A stretch of DNA of 64,000 nucleotides, from positions 37,139-101,138 of the forward strand of contig NZ_JAFMOF010000008.1 in the NCBI RefSeq assembly GCF_017349075.1, read 5' to 3'. The DNA is from Streptomyces triculaminicus (lineage in GTDB: Bacteria > Actinomycetota > Actinomycetes > Streptomycetales > Streptomycetaceae). Both the position numbers and the translations under genes were made by a program. This document shows positions 15,708 to 24,845 of the stretch, piece after piece (position 1 is the first letter of the stretch; each line of letters opens with the position of its first letter). Under the pieces are notes generated by a model. It was given only the letters and a program-made list of their open reading frames with translations, was not told the origin of the DNA and ran no database searches.

Positions 15708-16906
15708 TCAGCCGGCGTCGACCCAGAACCGGTCGCCGTTGAGGATCCGGTTGTTGTCGTAGAACGTGCGGATCTGGTAGCCCTGCCGGTCGTTCTCGTT
15801 CTTCGGCACCCAGCGCCAGCCCCAGTCCGGCCACTGCGTCCGCGACGCACCCTGAAGGGTAGAGGCGAAGGGGTACTCGTCGCAGGTCTGCCCCGGAGGA
15901 CGCGGACGGGAGGACGGGCACGCGGCGTCGTTGTTGTTCTTCCGGATCGCCGCGTTCGAGGTGTAGACCAGCGGGTTCGGGTTCGCACCCGTCTTACGGC
16001 CGTAGTGGTGCGGCCCGACCCGCTGGACCTTCCGGATGCCCTGGGAGATGTAGGGGAACTGCTTCATCTCCGTCATCGTGGGCCAGTACTCGGGCAGTAC
16101 GCACCCGGCTCCCATGCCGCCGCGGCCCATGTTGCGTATGGAGTCGCAGCGCACGCTGGCCGAGGTCAGATCATGCTGGGCAACGCCGACCCAGCCGGGG
16201 TTGATGAAGACGGCCGTGGCGCGGTTCTGGCCCTTGCCACGTTCTCTGCCCTGCTTGTCGATCGTGGACCGCATCTTCCACTGACCCTCGTTCGTACGCC
16301 CTTCGCCCATGCGTTGCATGGGGAAGTTCGTGAACAGCGTCGTGCACTTGTCCGCGGACGCGCAGCGGCCCACCCCGTAGACGCTGGTGCCGGCGATGCG
16401 GCCCCAACCGCCGGTCTTCTTCATCGAAACCGTCTGGTCCCAGGTCAGGGAGTCGTTCTTGGCGACGATCATGCCGACCGACAGGTAGTAGAGCTGCCCG
16501 ACGAGCCGGCCGGTGCGCACGTTCCGCACGTTGATCAGGCGGGACTCGGGGTTGCAGGCCCGGCCGCGGCCGGTGAACTTCCACCCCTTGTTGGGCGCGG
16601 TCGCGCAGGGGTTGGCGGCCAGCAGTTCCTTGGCGGCGGGGGTACGGAGCTGCGCCGCTGCCTCCTTCTCCCCGGCGGGCGCGTCGCACGCCGCCAGGGC
16701 CCCGTCCTGCGCGGCCTTCGCGAGGGCCGGGAGGCGCTTGTCCAGCTCCGTACAGTCCGAGACCGCGACGGCCGCGGACACGGTCCCGGGCTAGAAGCGC
16801 CCCCGGACCGCGGCGGGGTGTCGGCCGCGGTGGATACGGGGGCGAGGAGGGTTCCCAGGATGGCTACCGCTCCGACGACGGGTACGGTTATGCGTTTTAA
16901 CTGCAT
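15708..16906 (-). pseudogene. Secreted NucA/NucB-type nuclease, frame-split after the signal peptide
   Basis: The 3' frame (16781-15708, 357 residues) has the NucA/NucB deoxyribonuclease signature near its end: CDEYPFASTLQGA, followed by NDRQGYQIRTFY and RFWVDAG. A long upstream domain (about residues 40-270) with several Cys and Trp precedes it. A Sec signal (ATG 16906, MQLKRITVPVVGAVAILGTLLAP..., GAAGGGA upstream) lies in a different frame. An in-frame TAG near 16795 separates the two. One missing G in the GGG near 16785-16790 would fuse them as ...GGASSPGTVSAAVAVSD. Either a frameshift mutation or an assembly indel. An intact protein would be an extracellular DNase. Confidence 0.72.
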
Positions 16907-17071
16907 GGATTCCCTTCGCAGACGATGGGCATGGACATGCCACGTACTTGCCTGCCGATCCTAAGCAGTCAACCGTGATCAACTCCAACAACTCCACGGA
17001 AATTGCGAGCAGTTGGACGCACAGCGTTGCCATCGGCCGTCACCCTGCAGACAAGCACGAAGGCGCGGCCT

Positions 17072-17557
17072 TCAAGCGGACTCACCCGTGCTGCCTTGCC
17101 CCATCTCGACCTGAAGCAGGCGCGGGGAGACCGTGAATCCGCGCCTGGAGTACGCCGAGACCGCCCGGTCGCTGGAGTGCACCGTCACTCGCTCAAGACC
17201 CAGATCGCTCGCCCACGCCAAGACCGCCTCGATCAGCTCCCCACCCAAGCCGCGGTCACGCTCGTCCGGCACGACGTACACGCACTGCACGTCCCCCGAC
17301 ATCCGCTCGAACGAGCGCGGGTGCGGCACACGCCGCGTGATCGCCAGCCAGGCCATGCCGATGACGACATCGCCACGGACCATCACCATGCAGCGATGCG
17401 TGGGCTCATTCTCCTGAGCCCACGCCACGAATCGGGGCACGAACTCGTCCAGTACGACGTCGGGCGTTCCGTAGGTCTCTCGCACCCAACGCCACCGCAG
17501 CTCGGCGACAGCGGCCAACTCATCGGGCCGGCCAGGGCGAACAGTCAAATCATTCAC
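17072..17557 (-). CDS. GNAT-family N-acetyltransferase
   Basis: 161 residues from GTG 17557 (GGATGAAG upstream); a longer start at 17614 would overlap the divergent gene. The GNAT fold shows the V-x-P...G-x-G acetyl-CoA loop as VYVVPDERDRGLGGELIEAVLAWA, followed by LERVTVHSSDRAVSAYSRRGF. Substrate unknown. It is divergent from another acetyltransferase-like fragment. Confidence 0.85.
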   Translation of the reverse strand: MNDLTVRPGRPDELAAVAELRWRWVRETYGTPDVVLDEFVPRFVAWAQENEPTHRCMVMVRGDVVIGMAWLAITRRVPHPRSFERMSGDVQCVYVVPDERDRGLGGELIEAVLAWASDLGLERVTVHSSDRAVSAYSRRGFTVSPRLLQVEMGQGSTGESA

Positions 17558-17647
17558 GGCTTCATCCTGGTACAACGGAGTCGCCGGCGCGGCGGCTGCT
17601 TCAACCACTCTCACATCACCAGGACGCTGGATGCGTTACGGCAGGAT

Positions 17648-18001
17648 TTGAGTCCGTCCCGTGTCTACCGTGCAGGCCGGTTGCCTCTGACCTGGACGAT
17701 CCGATCCGGCCGGCAACTGCTCGAGGACCCGGCCACTTTCGTGCTCGCTGGACGTTCGGCCACGGGCCGAGTGGTCGCCGGAGCGGTGGCAAGCCGCAGT
17801 GATCAGGTGGTCGGAATCTCCAACCTCTTCGCGCTGGACGGCGGCCCTGACGCGGCCTGGCCGGTCGTACTGGGCGCGGTGAACCGGCTGTTCCCCACGC
17901 TGCCAGTGGTCGGCTACGAGCAGGGCGACGGCCTGGCGGCCGCCATCGGCCATGGCTTCGAGCCGGTCGGCCCGCTACGGATCTGGCTGCGCCGCCAGTA
18001 A
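17648..18001 (+). CDS. GNAT-like protein, start uncertain
   Basis: About 117 residues from a possible TTG at 17648. The frame is open further upstream but without an ATG or GTG in the non-overlapping region. The sequence GRLPLTWTIRSGRQLLEDPATFVLAGRSATGRVVAGAVASRSDQVVGISNLF...VVGYEQGDGLAAAIGHGFEPVGPLRIWLRR resembles the second half of an acetyltransferase, with the strand-4 GRVVAGAVA segment and the final GFEPVGPLRIWLR strand. It is short for a GNAT enzyme and may have a missing N-terminus. Confidence 0.6.
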   Translation: MSPSRVYRAGRLPLTWTIRSGRQLLEDPATFVLAGRSATGRVVAGAVASRSDQVVGISNLFALDGGPDAAWPVVLGAVNRLFPTLPVVGYEQGDGLAAAIGHGFEPVGPLRIWLRRQ

Positions 18002-18244
18002 CTGGACCGGCAGGACGGCAGCCCCGGGGCCGGTGCGTCAGCGCCGGAGCTGCCGGGCGACGGCGGCGAGGACCAGGCGCTGCGGCTCGTCCGACCCGGT
18101 TCCCAAGGATCCAGTGGACAGGCTTCTGAAAGGAGGGATCGCCCGTTCGGCGCAGCCTGGGGGCGTACGCGGGCGGGGCGCCGGACAATAGCGTCAGCGA
18201 CGATGAGGGATCCGGGCGCTCGATGGCGCATGAGGGAGAGGCGC

Positions 18245-18997
18245 ATGGGCTGCAGCGACCACCGCGTGCAGGCCCTGTCCTTCGGTGCCGCCGCGGCCGC
18301 CTACCAGCGCGGGCGCCCCCCGTATCCGGCCCAGGCGATCGACTGGATGGTCCCGGCGACCACGCGCCGCGTCCTCGACCTCGGGGCCGGCACCGGTAAG
18401 CTGACCCGCCAGCTCCACGAACGCGGCCTGGACACCATCGCGGTCGAGCCCGACGAGCAGATGCGCGCCGAACTCACCCGGAATCTGCCGGGCGTCCCTG
18501 TGCTGGCCGGCTACACCGAAGCCATTCCGCTATCCGACCACAGCGTGGACACCGTGGTCGCCGCGCAGGTCTGGCACTGGGTCGACACCGAACGCGCCTT
18601 GCCCGAAGTCGCCCGTGTTCTCACCCCGAACGGCACCTTGAGCCTGGTGTGGAACATCCACGACGAGCGTGCGGACTGGGTGGCCGGCCTCGACCGGATC
18701 CTGCACCCGCACGGCATTCCACGGGTTCCCAGCGTCGGCGTTGGTGTCGACGCCATCCAGCGGCCTTTCGCGCCGGTCGAGCACCACACCGTCGAGTGGT
18801 GCAATCACCTCACCCGCGCCGAGCTCCTCGATCTGGTCGCCTCCGGTAGCTCCTTCATCGCCCTACCGCCTGCCGAGCGCACAGCCCTCCTCGCCGAAGT
18901 CCGCACCTTTTGCGCCACCCATCCTGCGCTGGCCGGCACGAAGAACATCACCATGCCGTACATCACGCACTGCTACCGCACCCACCTCCTGCGATAG
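18245..18997 (+). CDS. Class I SAM-dependent methyltransferase (Methyltransf_11)
   Basis: 250 residues from ATG 18245 with GAGGGAGAGG upstream. It starts FGAAAAAYQRGRPPYPAQAIDWM, the common YdaC/YcgJ-like N-terminus. Motif I is VLDLGAGTGKLTRQLHERGLDTIAVEPDEQM. Then VVAAQVWHWVDTERALPEVARVLTPNGTLSLVWN. The substrate is not inferable. Monocistronic. Confidence 0.9.
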   Translation: MGCSDHRVQALSFGAAAAAYQRGRPPYPAQAIDWMVPATTRRVLDLGAGTGKLTRQLHERGLDTIAVEPDEQMRAELTRNLPGVPVLAGYTEAIPLSDHSVDTVVAAQVWHWVDTERALPEVARVLTPNGTLSLVWNIHDERADWVAGLDRILHPHGIPRVPSVGVGVDAIQRPFAPVEHHTVEWCNHLTRAELLDLVASGSSFIALPPAERTALLAEVRTFCATHPALAGTKNITMPYITHCYRTHLLR

Positions 18998-19049
18998 GGA
19001 ACGATCCCCCCGCGAAGCGCGGCCGGCACGGATGTCTGCCACCCCTGCC

Positions 19050-19367
19050 TCACAGCACGACGATGAGCCCGAAGGTGGGCACGAGCGTCGCCAGCACGCT
19101 CACCGGCCAGTAGACGCGGGGGTCCAGCGCGATCCTGCGCCGCATGGAGCTGTTGAGGAGCCACCACAGGACGAACAGCGCCAGCAACAGCACTCCGACC
19201 ACCAGCCCCGGCAGCATGCCGTCGTTCTCCGTCGGCTCCGGCCGGGACCAGCCGATCGCGGCGAGCGGCCAGTTCACCGCGAAGTACCACAGGAGCCACA
19301 CCGGCACGACACCAGGAACCCCCAGCAGCAGGTTCACCGCCACAGCTGTCCACGCCCGTTTTCCCAT
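19050..19367 (-). CDS. Small integral membrane protein
   Basis: 105 residues. Three hydrophobic helices: about 7-30 (VAVNLLLGVPGVVPVWLLWYF), 52-72 (LPGLVVGVLLLALFVLWWLL) and 85-104 (PVSVLATLVPTFGLIVVL). Short charged loops. No domain recognised. Confidence 0.75.
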   Translation of the reverse strand: MGKRAWTAVAVNLLLGVPGVVPVWLLWYFAVNWPLAAIGWSRPEPTENDGMLPGLVVGVLLLALFVLWWLLNSSMRRRIALDPRVYWPVSVLATLVPTFGLIVVL

Positions 19368-19480
19368 GCGCACATTGTTCACACTCACGCCCGGTGCACT
19401 CACACACCTGGCCCGCTCACACCAGGCCGCCGCGTCGCGAGTCGCGGAAATAGCGGATGCGCCGCTCAAGAGGCGTCGGT

Positions 19481-19574
19481 TACGGTAGGTGCATGTCTAC
19501 GCCCCGAATTTCCTAGCTGAGGACCCGCTTCCACGCCAGAAGTGTGTCCTTTTGCTTTTTCGGAGCGTAACCCT
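19481..19574 (+). promoter_or_regulatory. Leader with leaderless mini-ORF and attenuator-like hairpin before the ABC-F gene
   Basis: TACGGT (19481-19486) sits six bases before ATG 19493, the geometry of a leaderless promoter. The mini-ORF 19493-19516 encodes MSTPRIS and ends TAG. Downstream, CTTC/GAAG pairs around a 7-nt loop and is followed by a T-rich run (CCTTTTGCTTTTT), unusual in this GC-rich DNA and intrinsic-terminator-like. The ABC-F ATG follows at 19575. Ribosome stalling on the mini-ORF by a translation inhibitor could open the terminator, the known logic of antibiotic-induced ABC-F attenuators. Confidence 0.6.
19493..19516 (+). CDS. Seven-residue leader peptide MSTPRIS
   Basis: Eight codons including stop, begins at the predicted transcription start (leaderless), 58 bases before the ABC-F start. 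Its position and size suggest a sensor peptide for ribosome-targeting drugs. Confidence 0.5.
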   Translation: MSTPRIS

Positions 19575-21179
19575 ATGATCACCGTTCGTGGTGCCGAGCT
19601 GCGCGCGGGCGCCCGCCTGCTGCTCTCCGGCATTTACTTCACCGTCTCCCCCGGCGACCGCATCGGCCTGGTCGGCCGCAACGGCGCCGGCAAGACGACC
19701 CTCATGACGACCCTGGCGGGCCGGACCGTGCCCGCCGCCGGGTCCATCACCCGCACCGGCCCGGTCGGCTTCCTCGCCCAGGACTCCCGCGCGTCCGACC
19801 CGGACGTCACGGTCACCGACCGGATCCTGTCGGCCCGGGACCTCGACCGGGCGCTGCAGCGGCTGCGTTCCGCCGAGGCCGCCATGGCCGACGCGCCGGG
19901 TCCCGCCGCGCTGGAGCGGGCGATGAACGTCTACGCCCGTGCGGAGGCCGCCTTCCAGGCCGGCGGCGGGTACGCGGCCGAGGCCGAGGCCGCGCGTATC
20001 GCCGCCGGCCTCGGTCTGCCCGACCGGGTCCTGCACCAGCCGGTCGGCACCCTGTCCGGGGGCCAGCGGCGCCGCGTCGAGCTGGCCCGCATCCTCTTCG
20101 CGGGCCACAACGGCACGCTGCTGCTGGACGAGCCGACCAACCACCTCGACGCCGACTCCGTCGCCTGGCTGCGCGCCTTCCTCCAGGGGCACCGGGGCGG
20201 CCTGGTGGTGATCAGCCATGACACCGGCCTGCTCGCCGACGTCGCCAACCGGATCTTCCACCTGGACGCCACCCGCGCCACGATCGACGTCCACAACACC
20301 GGCTGGACCGCGTACCTGGCCCAGCGGGAGGCGGACGAGCGGCGCCGCGCCCGGGAACGGGCGAACACCGAGCGCAAGGCCGCCGCCCTGCACACCCAGG
20401 CGGACAAGATGAAGGCGCGGTCCGCGACCGCCGTCATGGCCAGGAGCATGGCGCGGCGTGCCGACCGGATGCTGACGGAACTCGAGCCGGCCCGGCGGAC
20501 GGAGAAGATCGCGAAGATACGGCTGCCCGAGCCCGCCCCCTGCGGCCGGACGCCGCTCGGCGCGATCAGCCTCACCAAGTCCTACGGCGACCACCGGGTC
20601 CTGGGCGGTGTGGACCTGGCCGTGGACCGGGGCAGCCGCCTGGTCGTCCTCGGCCTCAACGGTGCCGGCAAGACCACCCTGTTGCGCGTTCTCGCCGGTG
20701 CGGAGCGGCCGGACGCCGGCCGGGTGACGCACGGACACGGGCTGCGCCTGGGCTACTTCGCCCAGGAGCACGACACCCTCGCCCTCGACCGTACGGTCCG
20801 GGAGAACCTGGCCGACGCCGCCCCGCACCTGAGTGACGGTGACGTGCGCAGGGTGCTGGGCGCGTTCCTGTTCTCCGGGGACGACGCCGAGAAGCGGGCC
20901 GGGGTGCTGTCCGGCGGGGAGAAGACCCGCCTGGCCCTGGCCGGCCTCGTCCACTCCGGCGCCAACGTGCTGCTGCTGGACGAGCCGACCAACAACCTCG
21001 ACCCCGCCTCCCGTACCGAAGTCCTGGCCGCCGTCGACTCCTACCCGGGGGCGATCGTCATGGTCACCCACGACGAAGGCGCCATCGATGCCCTGCGCCC
21101 CGACCGCGTCCTGATCCTGCCGGACGCGGACGAGGACCTGTGGAACGAGGACTACCGGGACCTGGTCTCCCTCGCCTGA
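19575..21179 (+). CDS. ABC-F ATPase (ribosome protection type)
   Basis: 534 residues with two ABC domains and no membrane segments. ABC1: GLVGRNGAGKTTL (Walker A, about residue 32), LSGGQRRRVELAR, LLLDEPTNHLD. The linker (about 250-310) is long, basic and helical (READERRRARERANTERKAAALHTQADKMKARS), the part that enters the ribosomal E/P site. ABC2: GLNGAGKTTLLRVL, LSGGEKTRLALAG, LLLDEPTNNLD, VMVTHDE. Members of this group displace macrolides, lincosamides, streptogramins or pleuromutilins from the ribosome; the exact spectrum cannot be read off. A preceding mini-ORF and T-rich hairpin suggest drug-inducible attenuation. Confidence 0.92.
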   Translation: MITVRGAELRAGARLLLSGIYFTVSPGDRIGLVGRNGAGKTTLMTTLAGRTVPAAGSITRTGPVGFLAQDSRASDPDVTVTDRILSARDLDRALQRLRSAEAAMADAPGPAALERAMNVYARAEAAFQAGGGYAAEAEAARIAAGLGLPDRVLHQPVGTLSGGQRRRVELARILFAGHNGTLLLDEPTNHLDADSVAWLRAFLQGHRGGLVVISHDTGLLADVANRIFHLDATRATIDVHNTGWTAYLAQREADERRRARERANTERKAAALHTQADKMKARSATAVMARSMARRADRMLTELEPARRTEKIAKIRLPEPAPCGRTPLGAISLTKSYGDHRVLGGVDLAVDRGSRLVVLGLNGAGKTTLLRVLAGAERPDAGRVTHGHGLRLGYFAQEHDTLALDRTVRENLADAAPHLSDGDVRRVLGAFLFSGDDAEKRAGVLSGGEKTRLALAGLVHSGANVLLLDEPTNNLDPASRTEVLAAVDSYPGAIVMVTHDEGAIDALRPDRVLILPDADEDLWNEDYRDLVSLA

Positions 21180-21548
21180 TCACCCCGCCCAGCCCTTGCG
21201 GCCGACTCCCCACCAGCCGGACCCTTCACGAGGTGCGGCGCGGACTCCGTAGCGCCTGGGAGAGGCCGTGAGGGCGAGGGCGACCGCCGCGCCGGTGCCG
21301 GCAGGGGGCGGACCAGGGCCGTGTCCGGCCCACCCCCTGTCGGCCGCGGGTCGGACTCGCGGACTCGCCCTCAGGGCCTTCGTTGCTCCGGTCGCCGCTG
21401 TACGGAGCACGGGATCACACGAAGGCCGTACTCATGTCCGGCAGCTCCTCCCACGGGTAATCCTCACCTCGGGAAGGGAGTCGGGCGGCGGGACCGGGGG
21501 AAGCCTGCTCGCGATCGGCTGGGATCGTCGTCGAAGGAGTATCGCCAC
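21180..21548. other. Gene-free stretch before the sulfotransferase
   Basis: No coding-like frame or strong hairpin seen. The last bases carry GAAGGAG as ribosome site for the gene at 21549. A promoter is presumably present but not identified. Confidence 0.4.
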
Positions 21549-22580
21549 ATGCGCACCCTGACGTTCGTCGTCGGTACAGGCCGCAGCGGGTCGACCGCAC
21601 TGTCCCATATCGTCAACGCGCATCCGGATGTGCTCAGCCTCAACGAGCTGCTGTCGTCGGTGCAGAGCCGTGGCTTCCCGCAAGGCATCCTCGGCGGTGG
21701 GGAGTTCTGGCGGCTCCTCGCCGATCCCAATCAGCTGTTCGAGCGCATGATCCGCAGCGGGGTGCCGATGCCGGAGTTCGTCTACACGCGGCGTCCCGGA
21801 CGGTTCGCGACCGAGACCACCGGCATCCCCGCGCTGTCCCTGATGGTGCTTCCGCACCTCACCGACGACCCGGACGGACTGTTCGACGAGCTCGAGAAGC
21901 AGGTATGCCGCTGGCCGGACCGTACCGCCGCAGGCCACTACGAAGCCCTGTTCGACCTGCTGTGCACGCGGTCCGGGCGCACAGCGGTCGTCGAACGGTC
22001 CGGCTACTCCCTGGAGCGGGTGCCGCTCCTGCGCGGAACCTTCCCGCAGGCGCGCTTCGTGCACCTGTTCAGGGGCGGACCCGACTGCGCCGTGTCCATG
22101 AGCCGGCACACGGGCTTCCGACTGATCTTCCTGCTGAGGGAAATCCTTGCGCGGACCGGTGCGCAACGCGTCGAAGACCTGACCGAGGACCAGATCCGAT
22201 CCCTGCCGCCCGAGCTGTCGGAGCTGCTGGCCGAGCGTTTCGACTCCGCGCTCGTGCTGGACAGTGACCTGCCGCTGACCGGGTTCGGGGCGCTGTGGTC
22301 GGAACTCATCACCCGAGGCGTGGACCATCTCAGCGAGGTACCCGCGCCCATGCGGACCACGCTCGCCTATGAAGACCTGCTCGACGAACCCCGCAAGGAG
22401 CTGACGCGACTGGCCGACTTCATCGGCGTCGAGCCGCTCCCGCAATGGCTCGACGCCGGCAGCGCGCGTCTCGACGCCGGCCGACGCGGCGCCTCCCGGC
22501 GGCTGCCGACGGATGAATTCACCGCGCTGCGAGAGTGTTGCGCTCCCGGCGCACGCGCCCTGGAGGACGGCCGGATGTAG
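21549..22580 (+). CDS. PAPS-dependent sulfotransferase-like protein
   Basis: 343 residues from ATG 21549 (GAAGGAG upstream; earlier in-frame starts are in non-coding-looking sequence). It begins LTFVVGTGRSGSTALSHIVNAHPDVLSLNELL, the 5'-phosphosulfate-binding loop of the sulfotransferase family. A second block, RFVHLFRGGPDCAVSMSRHTGF, matches the 3'-phosphate loop (RxxxDxxxS). It ends with LAYEDLLDEPRKELTRLADFIGV, typical of the family. Soluble; acceptor unknown. No biosynthetic neighbours suggest a product. Confidence 0.85.
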   Translation: MRTLTFVVGTGRSGSTALSHIVNAHPDVLSLNELLSSVQSRGFPQGILGGGEFWRLLADPNQLFERMIRSGVPMPEFVYTRRPGRFATETTGIPALSLMVLPHLTDDPDGLFDELEKQVCRWPDRTAAGHYEALFDLLCTRSGRTAVVERSGYSLERVPLLRGTFPQARFVHLFRGGPDCAVSMSRHTGFRLIFLLREILARTGAQRVEDLTEDQIRSLPPELSELLAERFDSALVLDSDLPLTGFGALWSELITRGVDHLSEVPAPMRTTLAYEDLLDEPRKELTRLADFIGVEPLPQWLDAGSARLDAGRRGASRRLPTDEFTALRECCAPGARALEDGRM

Positions 22581-22824
22581 GAACCCGCCCCGGGGCGGAG
22601 GCGTGCGGGTGCGCTCCGGACCACCGCCGGGGCAGCCGACGCGGGTCATGAACGTGTGTCGTGGGCCATCTGTGGTAATTGAGTTCATCTTCTTTCGCGC
22701 CTGCCGTCGAACCATCCGCATCGGGGTGAACAATCACGTCGCCGTGGCCGTTGGACGCCCGAGCGGCGTACCGATGGACGCGTGAGCACATCTCAGCTCG
22801 CAGCGACGCATGGAGAAGAATCCG

Positions 22825-23589
22825 ATGGACGCAGCAGGACACCCGCGCCGTAGAGCGCTGCTCACCGGTGGCTTCGCGGTCGCCGCGGCCGCGCTCGCCG
22901 GGTGCGCGAAAAGCACGCCGAAGGCCGGGACGCCCGCCGACCTGAAGGTGAAGGCGAAGGCGACGACCGCGCCACCGGACGAGCGTCCGACCACGGCCAA
23001 GGCGGCACTCGCGAGGCTGATGGAGGGCAACAAGCGCTGGGTGGACGGAAACCTCCACCACCCCGATCGCGATCCCGACCGGCGTCAGCTGGTGGCCCAG
23101 ACACAGGAACCCTACGGGGTGGTCCTCTCGTGCATCGATTCCCGCGTACCGCCCGAGCTTCTCTTCGACACCGGTCTCGGTGACCTGTACGTGCTGCGCA
23201 CCGGCGCTCAGGCGGTCGGCCCGGTGGTCACGGGTTCCGTCGAGTACGGCCCCATGACGAGCGGCACCCCGCTGATCGTCGTCCTCGGGCACCAGCGCTG
23301 CGGCGCCGTGGAGGCGTCGTACAAGGCCATGCGAGACGGCGCGACGCTCCCCGGCAACCTGCAGGCGATCGCCGACGCCCTGCGTCCGGCGTACGACCAG
23401 GCCGTCAGGCTGGACGGTAGCGACCCGGTCGACACGATGACGCGCGCCCAGATCAGACTGACCGCGAACGACCTGCGCTCCAACAAGGACCTGGGCCCGC
23501 TCGTGAAGAAGGGCTCCCTCGCAGTGGTCGGCGCCTACTACTCCCTCGACACCGGGCGGGTGGAGATCCTGGGCGGCGCTCCCTCCTGA
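22825..23589 (+). CDS. Exported lipoprotein beta-carbonic anhydrase
   Basis: 254 residues from ATG 22825 (GGAG 22812-22815 upstream). The N-terminus has twin Arg (HPRRRALLTGGF) and a lipobox, LAGC, near residue 30, so it should be exported, probably by Tat, and lipid-anchored. The beta-class carbonic anhydrase domain follows: LMEGNKRWVDG, then VLSCIDSRVPPELLFDTGLGDLYVLRTGAQ (zinc Cys and the Asp-Arg dyad) and LIVVLGHQRCGAVEA (zinc His and Cys). All zinc ligands are present. It should interconvert CO2 and bicarbonate outside the membrane. Confidence 0.92.
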   Translation: MDAAGHPRRRALLTGGFAVAAAALAGCAKSTPKAGTPADLKVKAKATTAPPDERPTTAKAALARLMEGNKRWVDGNLHHPDRDPDRRQLVAQTQEPYGVVLSCIDSRVPPELLFDTGLGDLYVLRTGAQAVGPVVTGSVEYGPMTSGTPLIVVLGHQRCGAVEASYKAMRDGATLPGNLQAIADALRPAYDQAVRLDGSDPVDTMTRAQIRLTANDLRSNKDLGPLVKKGSLAVVGAYYSLDTGRVEILGGAPS

Positions 23590-23719
23590 TCCTCCCCCGT
23601 GGGCGTACGACGGGGCGGCTGCCGCGGTGGCCGCAGTAGCCGCCGCGCTTCGCCGCCCGCGTACGAACGCCCATCAGGGAATGCTTGACCACCGATGGAT
23701 CATGCCGTCCCGGAGGACA

Positions 23720-23905
23720 TCAGGGGGGAGACTCCTTACGATGACCCCAGCCCAGAACATCGGTCTCGGCAGCAGGCTTGTAAGGGCGTTCCTCCGTCGC
23801 GTCCCGCCGTTCCTGCTCTGCTGCGTCCGGTGCCTTCTGCTGCCGCTTCCGCTTCTTCGCAGCGGCGCGGGCCTCGTCCCGTCCCTTCTTGTGCATCCCG
23901 ACCAT
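23720..23905 (-). CDS. Small basic/acidic hypothetical protein
   Basis: 61 residues, MVGMHKKGRDEARAAAKKRKRQQKAP..., highly charged, probably unstructured or helical, with a C-terminal ...DVLGWGHRKESPP. Proteins of this look are common orphans in Streptomyces. No clear ribosome site; ATG 23896 (MHKKG) is an alternative start. Confidence 0.4.
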   Translation of the reverse strand: MVGMHKKGRDEARAAAKKRKRQQKAPDAAEQERRDATEERPYKPAAETDVLGWGHRKESPP

Positions 23906-24168
23906 GACTAAGATCCAATCTCTTGCACCGCGGGATCTCTTCTCAGGTTCACACGGATGGACGAGGCGCGCATCATGCCGCGCAGCTGCGCGCCCAGGCG
24001 CAGTGCGTACCCGTACTCATGAACGCCTTCACTCTGCGCATCGCCTACGACACCCACCGCACCGAGCCGGCGAGCGACGGTGGGAACGGCATGCGCCGGG
24101 GTGGGCCGCCTCAGCGCCGTCGCAGCTTGAGCAACCTGCGGCCAGGCGTCAGGGAGCCGATCCGGCGA
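23906..24168. other. Gene-poor stretch
   Basis: No confident gene. A plus-strand frame reads AQLRAQAQCVPVLMNAFTLRIAYDTHRTEP near 23985-24070, which could be a gene stub; it lacks a start and continues into low-complexity Arg-rich sequence. Confidence 0.3.
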
Positions 24169-24702
24169 TCAGCCGAAGTGGGCGGCGATGGTTCGCGCAC
24201 ACGCAAGGGACTCGGTGTGCGTCGTGTCCACCTCCAGGTCATAGAAGACCCCGTCGTGAACCACATCGGCCTGCAACGCGGCCATCCCATGGACGCGATC
24301 TCCTCGTGCGATCTCACGGCCTGCGGCGACGGCGCTCTCACACCTGACGCCGACCCACAACACGGCCAGTCCGTCCAGAGCCTTCTGCCACCGCTGCTGG
24401 GACGCCGCTCCGCCGAGGAAGACGTCATCGATGATGACCTTGGCGCCTCCACGGACCATCGCCGCTATGCCTTCCGTCCAGGCCGCCTCCAGCGCCCGGA
24501 AGTCCGCCCCGACGCTCACTCCGCCGTCCGCCGCGATCTGGATCCCCTCGTCCGACGCCTGCATCTTCGCGGGCATGGCGTCGATGAACGAGTCGCACCC
24601 GAAGACAAGCCACGGATCCGGCAGTACGTCCTGCAGGCACCGTACGATCCCGGACTTCCCCGAGCTGGACCCGCCGTTGAGAATGATCATCTGAGTCGCC
24701 AC
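24169..24702 (-). CDS. Chloramphenicol-phosphotransferase-like kinase
   Basis: 177 residues from GTG 24702 (or 173 from ATG 24690). Walker A is MIILNGGSSSGKSGIVRCLQ at the N-terminus, followed by WLVFGCDSFIDAMP with the Asp that acts as general base in chloramphenicol 3-O-phosphotransferase, then VIIDDVFLGG and WVGVRCESAVAAGREIARGDRVHGMA (arginine-rich lid). This is the CPT/zeta-toxin-like P-loop family. It may inactivate chloramphenicol or phosphorylate another hydroxylated metabolite. Monocistronic. Confidence 0.8.
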   Translation of the reverse strand: MATQMIILNGGSSSGKSGIVRCLQDVLPDPWLVFGCDSFIDAMPAKMQASDEGIQIAADGGVSVGADFRALEAAWTEGIAAMVRGGAKVIIDDVFLGGAASQQRWQKALDGLAVLWVGVRCESAVAAGREIARGDRVHGMAALQADVVHDGVFYDLEVDTTHTESLACARTIAAHFG

Positions 24703-24845
24703 CGGGCCACAGTAGGTCGCAACCTGCACGGCACGAAACGAATTTCGGCACACACACGCCAGCGATCTCAGGCCGACGGCCACCGACGGCACGACCGTGG
24801 CACGGCGTCTCGTTTACGCCTACGACGCGGTACGGCGAGCGGAGT

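Noticed and set aside
17003..17647. Extending the plus-strand acetyltransferase upstream to 17003
   Set aside because: That part overlaps the opposite-strand GNAT gene and gives Arg/His-rich sequence without domain character.
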